In this document: piece after piece, positions 10,939 to 20,152 of the stretch | How the letters are laid out: each line of letters begins with the position of its first letter | How positions within the stretch are numbered: position 1 is the stretch's first letter | Source of the DNA: Austropuccinia psidii | Lineage: Eukaryota > Basidiomycota > Pucciniomycetes > Pucciniales > Sphaerophragmiaceae | Assembly: GCA_023105745.1 (NCBI GenBank) | Contig: JALGQZ010000014.1 | Coordinates: forward strand, 4,249,888-4,313,887 | DNA: 64,000 nucleotides | Direction: 5' to 3' | Notes under the pieces: generated by a model | The model's input: only the letters and a program-made list of their open reading frames with translations | What the model was told of the DNA's origin: nothing | The model's database searches: none | Translations under genes and position numbers: made by a program

Positions 10939-11207
10939 GCCTTACTGATATTATATAATTTGTGATTGACAAAGTTGATAACTCCTGTTGACTCTGGCAC
11001 AGGTCCACAATTATGAACACCATGAGCTGGATCGAACTTCTTCAATATTTCCTCAATGAAAATGAGCAATAGAGTATTATTGCAAGGGAGACGGTGATAC
11101 ATTTCAATTCATATTGTCTATATTCTAACATATTTAGCAAGTTGTTGCATCCTTAAGAGATAATAATCAGATTTTATTACACCTGCACAAATAATTCACA
11201 GAATTTT

Positions 11208-11238
11208 AATTTGTCACAGTGCTATACCGTGACAAATT
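11208..11238. repeat. 10-bp-arm inverted repeat after the 645-aa gene
   Basis: AATTTGTCAC and GTGACAAATT pair perfectly around an 11-nt loop. The structure starts 7 bases past the stop of the minus-strand gene, so it lies in its 3' UTR. It could mark 3'-end processing or be a small repeat scar. Confidence 0.6.
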
Positions 11239-11244
11239 ACTAAG

Positions 11245-13306
11245 TTATTGCAGAGCATCACCATTAGGCCTAATAACTGGCATGTCAAGTATCTTGAGGG
11301 CGCTAGTCTGCATCTTACTACAGCCTTTGAGCCAATCTTGATCAAATACCTGAAATGATAGGCCTTCCGGAATATCACCATCATCTGTCGATCGTAATTC
11401 TGGCAATCTATCAATAGTTTTTTTACCCTTTTTTTTAATCCTATTACAAAACTCTATGTCTCTATCCATTTTCAATACCAAATCATTAAATAACTGGGAG
11501 CGCCAGCGTAATCCCACTTTGCGGTAAACTTGACGGCCATTTTCCAGTATTTCCTCAGTATCTGAGCATACTCGAGGGTCATTGAATTGTGATGCTAGGA
11601 TGGGAAATTTAGCCGTATCACACCATTCACGACGGCGCTCACAGGTCTGCACATAATCAAGTAGATCATCATCAGACTTGGTCCACAATGAAGAAGAGAT
11701 ACAGTAACTAACTCTTTGACGAATCTTCGCGAGCTTTTGATTCTCCTTCTTTTTAACCAAATACTCCGCATCCTTTTGAATAGACTTCCATTCTCTTTTC
11801 AAATAAGTGAAATATCGCTCCATTAGAGCCGCCACGACCCCATAGTTGTTATGATCCTTGTTCCAACAGTAGTGATGATACTCAGTGCTGACAAGTGCGA
11901 GACGGAATGTACGGTAAAACACCATAGACATCAGCTCGTTAAACGGATGTTGCCATGAGCTCTCCCAGTCCCAAGTGAATCGCTTTAGTCCTAGCTTGTG
12001 GAGCTCATTTTCGCAGTAGCTTTGGAAACCCTGAGACTGAACCTGTGTTGATGGCTCATTGAAAACATCCTCGGGGACATAACCGAGATGACCAGCCACT
12101 TGAATTGCAATTTCACGCTCTTCTGTGCTGGGTGGTGCTGGTAGTGAGGAAAAATCCTTATCCCTAACTTTGAGTAGGAACAGGCAATGTGCGTGTACTG
12201 CTGATCTCATTCCATGGACATTCTCTGGAAGTTCTGCCTTCAGCCATTTTTGTTGCTCCTTCTGGCTTGCACGTTTCGCCACATTGTGAGCTTTGCGGGC
12301 CTGGTTCCTTTGCTGTCTGACCTCGGATTGTTCAAGCATACTCTGGGCAAGGCCCAGCTGAGGATGGGTGAACTCACTATTTGATTGAGTGCCTTGCTCA
12401 TGCGCGGTGAAATTGTCCCTCGTTGGTTCATCATTTCTTTCACTTTGAGTCGGAGACATGTTCTCATCCTCATCATCCACCATTCTTTCTCTTGATGTAC
12501 TGGCATGACCCGTTCTTGGTTTGGAGGCATATGGATGATGACGTCCAGTGACTTTCTCTTTATGGACCAGAGGTGAAGACGCATAAAGTTCATCCCCTGC
12601 CATGCAAATCATCAGTTAACACATCAAAACATTAATGAAGACTGGTGATACTCACGATCTTCAATTGGCTCCTGAGATCGGACTGACTTGCCTTTAGGTG
12701 CCATATCTAACCCATGAAACAAACATATCAAATTGTGAATAAGTTTCTACTCCAAAATTCAAATGACTTACTTTGATGAAGCGTCAATACTGGATTTCCC
12801 TCTGACAGACCGCTCCAAGAGACATTTTCCAAAGGTCTTTTTCGTCGCCCCCCATCCACGCGCCTTTCATCACCCACATGAACCTGAGATCCTGATGGAA
12901 TATTGAGGGTTGGCTGTTTACTTTGGCCAAAGGGATCCTGGGATGCGACTGGATTCCGACCGGGATTAAGGAGGAACTCACGTGGAAATTTTGATTGGGG
13001 ATTAGCGTGTGATGAGATTTGAGGTGTGCCTTCTGGCCCCTGAGACACATGAATTTGTGTATTAGTGGGATTCGGGGGAATTGGAGTGACGGAAATATTT
13101 GGGATCGACCAAGTGCTTGAAATTGGAGCCTTTGGATTGCCCACATCAATGTTAAGACCTGATACATTCATTGAGGATGCGATAGGGGTTGTGAGAGGAA
13201 TGTTGGGACTCAATGGTGACTGTGTTTGAACATATTCTATGCTAGATTCACTATTTGAGTCATGAACAGAACCTGAACGGGATTTATGTGACTTGAAAGA
13301 TGACAT
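11245..13306 (-). CDS. Unknown 645-aa protein, probable transposon companion
   Basis: Three minus-strand exons join in phase: 13306-12772, 12706-12656 and 12596-11245, all GT..AG. The first 180 residues are Ser/Pro-rich and look disordered. The middle is charged and helical (QSEVRQQRNQARKAHNVAKR). The C-terminal half, from about residue 320, is rich in Trp, Tyr and Arg (WDWESSWQHPFNELM, YFTYLKREWKSI) and looks globular. It ends with a WR....ND.V...DRD.E pattern and FDQDWLKG. I recognise no named domain. From memory, its layout (RRR core, a short acidic SDTEE segment, a WRS..F segment, then a terminal 'DQxWL') resembles unnamed proteins that accompany KDZ-type transposases in other basidiomycetes; this is a weak inference. 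It is convergent with the SNF2 gene (306 bp between stops) and divergent from the transposase. The reading frame is intact. Confidence 0.7.
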
Positions 13307-14266
13307 AAGGGCCGAAAAAGTACAGTAATATTTTTAACTAGATAAAACACCTCAGTATTATGATAAAATAGAGTGATATGAGATGAAATCTTTTCAAATT
13401 TAGAATAGAGAAATTCTATGAATAGTTGGAACTAAGTGTTGTGTGGAAGTCGGATAAGACTCTTTTGAGGAGAATCCTCCCTGCCTCCTCTTGAGCTCCT
13501 CCGCTTTTGTCGGAAACCACCCTGCACGGCCTACCAGAATATAATGTGATATTTCCTTGATCTGAAAGGGGACCCATCATCCATAAGTAATCATATTTGG
13601 TAACATTTCCGCCTCCCCATTGTCACATTTTGTGAATTATCCAAACTGCCAATATATGCATTGAAATTCCACAACATTGTACATCTGTAAAGGGGTATAT
13701 TCATGAAGGATTTACCCACAAAAGAGACATCACCTTTTCACGAAAGGCAAGACAATCCAAATCACATTCCAACTGATTCAAAGCCCGCCGCACTCAAACC
13801 AAATACCAAGACTTTAGCTGCACTCCACCCCCTTATGTAATAGAGTTATATAGTTATGTCTGTAATAAGGTTTAAACCATGTACGATGGCGTGCCAGCGT
13901 ACATGGGTTAAATGTTAATCCCCTCAATTCAATGGTAACACTTCACTAATGGAACCCCCTCAATGGTAAAACCCGCACTATCACAATGTGTAAATAAACT
14001 AGAATATGTATGAGCATTGAGCAGCATGGCATTTTACCCAATTAAACGCCTAACCAATTCCGCCATCCAGATGAGACATGTTAAACTTTATCCACTGCAG
14101 CTCATGCTCCATTACAAATGGGATAAAATCCTCAGCTGGCTCAAATCATCTCCCCCTTCATAAATAATCACTGAATTTTATTCCCAATTAATAACACTCC
14201 TAAACACTTTCACATCAACCATAGATATTTATACACAAACCAACCGTACTCCCAATTCCTGCAACA
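13307..14266. promoter_or_regulatory. Divergent promoter region of the 645-aa gene and the transposase
   Basis: This 960-bp gap separates two divergent genes, so both promoters should lie here. It contains dyad copy 5 and, about 35 bases before the transposase ATG, TATTTATA (14226-14233). No gene is visible. Confidence 0.4.
13879..13904. repeat. 26-bp dyad-symmetric site, copy 5
   Basis: ATGTACG and CGTACAT arms flank a TGGC..GCCA inner stem and a 2-bp GT centre, with one mismatched pair. The outer symmetry extends to CC..GG. It sits midway in the divergent intergenic region, about 570 bp from the 645-aa gene start and 360 bp from the transposase start. Confidence 0.75.
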
Positions 14267-17200
14267 ATGACAACCCGGCCCTATTCCTCAATGCGTATAT
14301 GCATGTGTCAACACTGCTCAACTCAAACACACTCTTCCCCTGAGGGTGATAAGCAAGGAGTTGCCTTCACACCTTTCCAATATAAACAGCACATTAAAAA
14401 GCTCAAATCAACCATTGCACCCAAATCTCTTCCAAACATCCCTACTTCTGCATCAGGATCTGGGTGCCCACAAATTCTATTGGATCAAATCTTCCCAGCT
14501 GATTATTCACGTTTGACCCAAAGCACTTTCCCAACTGCAGCGGGTCTCAATTCAACTGCACAGAAACCATATAGTGGCAGTCAAACCCTTCCCCCACAAG
14601 ACCTAGGAATGATAATATCTGCCATTCTATCATTAAGGTATAATTTACCCCGCAGGGCTTCACGCATACTCAACCCCGCCCTGAACCTGCTGATCAAGTC
14701 CAGTATCTCAAGCTCAGCTGGTCCCCCCGCTCCTGCATTCCATATACCTCAAGATCTGAGTACCATATTTGAACATCTCCAATTGGAGCCAGTGATTCAA
14801 AACTATATATGTTGTCCTCAATGTTTCTCTCTTAATGGCCTTACTGAATCAGTCACAACTGACCAACCCCACTGTCAACGCCATAATGACCCAAATGATC
14901 ATGATCCCCCTTGCACACAATCATTAGGCAAATTCATCTATTCATCTGAACCCCACACCCAAAACACAACCAACATGAAGCAAAAATTTATACCAACAAA
15001 ACATTTCATTTATCAACCATTCAAAAATTGGCTTGCCAGATTTCTCCAGCGGGCTGGAATTATGGACATTCTGCATCAACATCAACAATCCCAAACTCCC
15101 GAAGATTCCCCAAAACGTGACGTCTGGGATGGATTGGTCTGGAGACGCTTCACTGGCACTAGAAATATCCATGACCCCCCATTCATGTCCATTCCTGGTG
15201 CATTGGCCTTCTCCATATATGTGGACTGGTTTAATGCACATGGAAAGTCAACCCGGTTGGCTAGCATTGGACCTATCATGCTTATTTGTCTTAATCTCCC
15301 CCCAAGTGAAAGATTGAAGCCCGAGAATGTCTATGTTGCAGGAATCATCCCTGGTCCGAAGGAGCCAACTGCGCTTCAATTGAATTATCTATTAATGCCA
15401 CTCATCAACGAGCTCAAAGAGCTATGGCAGGGTTACCATTTTGCACCCACCTCAACAGGTCCATCAGGATCCTTTATCCGTGTTGCCATCCTCACAGCCA
15501 TTGCGGATGTGGTTGCCATGCGCAAGCTTACTGGATTTATTTCCCATTCAGGAAACCACTTTTGTAATTTTTGCACCATTCACAAAGCTCAAATTGAAGA
15601 AATTGGTCCTCAATTTCACTACACGCGCTCATACCAAAGTCATAAATCAACCATTGCCAAATGGCTTCGGGCAACCCCACAACAAAGACAAGCAATTTTC
15701 TCTGAGTATGGAGTGTGATATTCAATTTTGGAAGACCTTCCGTATTGGGATGCAACCAGAATGGTTAATCTTGACATAATGCATAATTTAATACTTGGAA
15801 TTTTGAAGGATCATGCAACTTTCAAATTGTGCATTCCAGAGGCGAAATCAAAAATTTACTTCAGGTCCCGCAGGAAATCCAATGACACCAACAGTTCAGA
15901 CTCAGATTCCAAGACCTCCAACAGCTCTCTTGATAAAATCACATTGAGAGAGGCCCGCTCCCTGAGAAGAGACGCAGCAAAAATAATAAATGAGCCACTC
16001 CCCACTACTTCCACCCGAAAAAACTACTTCCCAATGCCCACCCCTAACACAGAACATCCATCTAGTGGTTCTGCGGAGATTCCTTCATTTGATGCCGATT
16101 ACATCCCCACTTCTGAAATACCCTCTGAATTGGATATCACTGCACTGAGTGATCACCAGATCAAGGGTGAGGCTCTTGAGCATCTCCGACAAATCATATC
16201 TGAGACCATAATTCCCTCATCATGGACAAGAGTTCCCCGCAAAATGGGTTCCCCCTCTCATGGTAGCTTAAAAGCCGCTGAATGGGCTCTCTTATATAAG
16301 GTCTATATTCCATTTCTAATGCTCAGTCAACAGATGTCATTAGATGCACACCAATCTGCCAACACTCAAAGAAAAATGGGTCAGTCAGAAGAACTTGCAA
16401 ATGAACTAGCCAAGAATACATTCCATTTGATTAGTGCTATCAACATTGCCACAAGCTGGACTGTTTCAATAGATGATGCGACTGCATTTGCTGAACATTG
16501 GAAAAAATTCCGCCTTTCCAATCAACACCTGTTCCCAAAACAGAAAAGTAAACCAAATCATCATTTTGCTGATCATATTCCCGAACTCTTCCAACGTTGG
16601 GGCCCAGCACAAGCCTCAGCCACATGGGGTTATGAGCGCTTGATTGGAGTATTTGCAAAGATGCCAACAAATAACAAGATATGTACGTCAATTAATAAGA
16701 TCAATATATTCACATTGATGAAACACCTGAACTGAATAAGACTAACTTTTTGCAACTCTGAATAGATGATATAGATAAAACCTTACTTCAACATATCTGT
16801 CGATGTTCCAACCTTTCCGTTCTCCTGAAATCCCCATCTGTGCCATGTGAAATAAAAAATCTTTTCGAATCACAGCCACCTGCCGTGTTCAATCACCATA
16901 AATATAACAAGCCATCCCGCCATGACCAACAAAATTATGCTTGCCTGGTTGAGTACTTACAGAATTTTCATTCCACAAGGGAAGTAGTTGATTGGATCAG
17001 CTTAGACACTACCATGCAATCCACAAGTCCTCCCACTTCAAGGATTGTCTCACCTTGGTATTTTCCAGTTTCAAACATTAATATTGGGAACAATATATTT
17101 TCAACTGAATCCAAAAATATCAGCAACAGTGTGATATGTTTTCTGAGGGGCAACTCACGACAATTTGGTATTATTGATAGCATTTTCAAAGTCTCTGAGC

Positions 17201-17427
17201 CATCTAGCATACTGAATAATAACTTTCTGATTTTAAAAACTTTGAAGATTGATGTGAATTTCCTACCAGATTGGCCGTATCTCAATATTTATAAAGCTGT
17301 TGGTTTTGATGATGGACACTTGATTATATCAGAAGAAGAAATAGAAGGTAACTGTGGATTGTATGATAACAAAGCTCTGTCATGTGGACTGCTTGTAATG
17401 ATAAAGCCGTTATTTCATGATATTTAG
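14267..17427 (+). pseudogene. Plavaka/CACTA-like DNA transposase, one in-frame TGA
   Basis: Two exons, 14267-16682 and 16766-17427, join in phase (GTACGT..AATAG) for 1,025 codons. The N-terminus has a CX2C pair (CMCQHC) typical of the family's zinc region. The RNase-H-fold core shows YVDWFNAHG, VYVAGIIPGPKEP, GFISHSGNHFCNFC, a VNLDIMHNLILGIL block and WGYERLIGVF. These are the signature blocks of basidiomycete Plavaka (Tnp2/CACTA-related) transposases. The frame is open except for TGA at 15716-15718, between GV and YSILEDLPYWD. Arg is common there in relatives as I recall, so a CGA-to-TGA transition is likely. Everything downstream is preserved, so the loss is recent, or the stop is a sequencing error or read through. 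The 30-bp minisatellite lies about 280 bp past the stop codon, where CACTA-type elements usually keep subterminal binding repeats. Confidence 0.82.
15716..15718 (+). other. Premature TGA in the transposase
   Basis: The stop lies in the same frame as both flanking coding blocks; no intron with GT..AG ends removes it cleanly. Confidence 0.8.
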
Positions 17428-17710
17428 TCTACAAAAATGCAAATCTCTCAGATTCATTAGCAATTTTGCTAGTGAAATAATTGCCTCAAAATTTAGTGAC
17501 AGAGACATGCCATTGTGACAAGCAAAGCCCATTATTTCACATTGCCACAAAGAACTTACTATTTTGACATTGGGTACAGTGTGAATAAGCCAAGTCCAAT
17601 GATCAAATGACCCACACACTCACCTTTCATAGCATCCAAAATTTCTAACTGCGCCATCATCATGTTGGAAGCGGAATCGGCTTTTGTGTACCCACACCCG
17701 CATGTGCACC

Positions 17711-17944
17711 CGCACGCGCCAATGCACACGCCCACGCACCCGCACACGCCAATGCACACGCAAACCCACCCGCACACGCCAATGCACACGCAAACCCACC
17801 CGCACACGCCAATGCACACGCCCACCCACCCGCACACGCCAATGCACACGCAAACGCGCCCGCACACGCCAATGCACACACAAACGCGCCCACACACGCC
17901 AATGCACACGCAAACGCGCCCGCACACGCCAATGCACACGCACA
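17711..17944. repeat. Minisatellite, 30-bp unit, about 8 units
   Basis: The unit is CGCACACGCCAATGCACACG followed by CAAACCCACC, with CCCAC or CAAACGCGCC variants. The 30-bp period gives open frames in several registers on both strands (for example repeated CIGVCGRVCV on the minus strand), but these are repeat artefacts. Its position just 3' of the transposase gene suits a subterminal repeat of that element. Confidence 0.92.
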
Positions 17945-20152
17945 CTTCATGGATGACCTGGTGAAGTCAAACCCCCCGCCTACATCAAAACTGGCTGAAG
18001 GACATCTTTGATGTGTGTGTGTGCAAACAGGCGGGTCTGGTGTAATTTTTACCAATCATCGGACGGTTGTGGGATGATCAGGTGGTGAGGAATCTGAGTT
18101 GAAGGCACAGGGGAACCAATATTATTGGATGTCACAGGATTTGGTGTAAGACCAGAGTGTGACATGTGCTTGACGTTTGCTTGACGTGAGCTCGACTTTT
18201 ATCCTGCTTGACGTTTGCTTGACGTGAAGTCAATCGCCGACGATTGACACGAGATTCGCCCCGGTGTGTCACTTCTTCATTTTTAATCAAGAGTCTACCG
18301 AAATTACACCTTAGCTACTTGTTATTTTAGTTTCCTCTAATTTTTTTACTTGGCTGTTAGTCTCATTGGTAAAAACTTCCTCAACTTGATTTATTCAAAC
18401 CTTCATCTTGACAGCGTTAGCCATATCTTTCATGATGGTTGATCTCCAGAGGTGCTTATCAATGTTTTCATTTCTTCTATCACCTCCTGTTTGGAACGTT
18501 TGTGCGTTTTTGTTTGCCATTCCTCATACCGGGAGAAAGAGTACAGTCAAGGGGCGGGTTTAAAGGGGAAGGAAGTCTTGAAGATTTTGCTATCTTGGAG
18601 AGGCCTCCAGGTAATTGCTGATGAAAAGAAGTAGCCAAGCTCGAATTATTCAGCATGGCATTTAGAGGGGCCACTAGCCATCGGAATTAATCTAAATCTG
18701 AAGTCAACACAACAACAAGCAAAGCCTTATGTTTATTGAGGCGTTATTTGGGCTTGTTGCTGGCGCCAATCGATCCATTCAGTGAATTTAGGCATGGGCT
18801 ATACCCATTACATATCATATCACTATCAGGCTCAGTTGGCGATTGATGCTTGACTGTTGAAATGAGCGCTAGAGCACTACAACCCTCATTATGGGCAGGC
18901 ACGGGCAATGCTCCATCCATATACTGTACATCGATCCAAGTGCTTGTGCCCTGGTATGGAAGCAATCACAGTTGAGGACAAATCGGACTTGAGCCTCTGT
19001 GCACCCTGCTCTCACCCAGACGTGCAGTCCGCGCAAACATGCGCAAAAGCTGGTATATATCTCCAACTGGACATGGCGAACTATGGACTGCTAAAATAAA
19101 GGGGGAACCTTGTGCTACTTCGGCCTGAGGTACTTTCAAAATCTAGGTGAGCGGGCTGAATGCACTGTTCATTCGAGTGGGGTGAGCATATCCACACTGT
19201 CTCATCGCCAAAGACACCTTCAACGGACAACTAGCTCTGGTGCTTTAACCTTTAGTGACGAAGTTTTGGACCAAATAGGGACCTCGTGTACTGAGCCTCT
19301 TGGGTAAGCTTGATGGCATTCTTTCCCTTGTCTCGGACTCTATTACACTGTTCTTGCCAGGGTCGTATAGCTCTTTTCCTGAAGCTTTGTTTTCTGTTGA
19401 CAGTCAATGATGCCTTTGCCCCCAGCTGAGCTTAGCTTTCTAACGGAAAGAATGCTGCGATGAGGTCTCCGTCATAAGTGACAACCGCCTCGAATATTCT
19501 CACTTAAAAGATCGTGATGGCTGAATTTTGTCGATAACATTTCAGGAAAGTATCACTATAAGATATCATCTTTGTGAATGCCCAAGAACCTACCAAATGG
19601 CGCGTACCCTCAGGCGACACAAGCAGCTATTGCATGGGTCACCTGAGTAATACGTTGCGTTTGACTTCTGAGTTCCGTCAACGATAGATAGCATAGGGGT
19701 GGGCCAATCTTAACGAGGCATAACTGTAGCCGAAGATGCTGGAGTTGTCCGGTTATATATCTAAGGCGTGACTCACAAATATTTTGCGCATCATCTCCAT
19801 GCAGAACAATGCTTTCGCGATGCACCGGTTATATTAAGCAATGGAGTTATCCTGGGCTGAAGGCAGTATGTCCTGTAGAAGCAGAGGGTGCTTTCCTCCT
19901 GGTCCATTACGGTGTTTGGTCCAAGGCCGTTGGCATGGCCAAATCGTTGATAATGCAGTGACAGTGAGTCAGAGTTAGCCATCAGCATCATTACTGTATG
20001 GCAGATTTTGTTCGCTTCAAAATCTTTCCCAGCGGAAAAACAAGCAACCCGATACTATCAGACACTTGTTCGCCCAAGTGGACGATATATCAGGGTCATT
20101 CTCTGTTTCCTTTCAAGCTCATCTTGCCTCACATTACAAGCTTCCCCCTCAC
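17945..20152. other. Gap between transposase block and host gene
   Basis: No gene is supported. Near 18,166-18,226 the words GCTTGACGT(TT/GA) repeat four times as two pairs. At 18,229-18,248 GTCAATCG and CGATTGAC form an 8-bp-arm dyad. The right end of the mobile block may lie here. ORFs at 18,439-19,825 on both strands are short and featureless. The last several hundred bases should include the promoter of the next gene. Confidence 0.4.
18166..18248. repeat. TTGACGT short repeats and adjacent 8-bp-arm dyad
   Basis: Four GCTTGACGT words fall as two pairs separated by a CTCGACTTTTATCCT spacer. They are followed at once by GTCAATCG-CCGA-CGATTGAC. It could be an element end or a cluster of CRE-like TGACGT sites. 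Confidence 0.55.

Noticed and set aside
1..17950. Starship-type giant element
   Set aside because: No DUF3435 tyrosine recombinase is visible; the only transposase is Plavaka-like, and Starships are known from Ascomycota.
17559..18055. Cys/Val-rich and His/Pro/Thr-rich repeat proteins on both strands
   Set aside because: All come from the 30-bp minisatellite, whose period keeps every frame open.
18355..18420. tRNA-like stretch with CTCATTGGTA
   Set aside because: It resembles a B-box-like word only; no cloverleaf arms or acceptor stem can be drawn.
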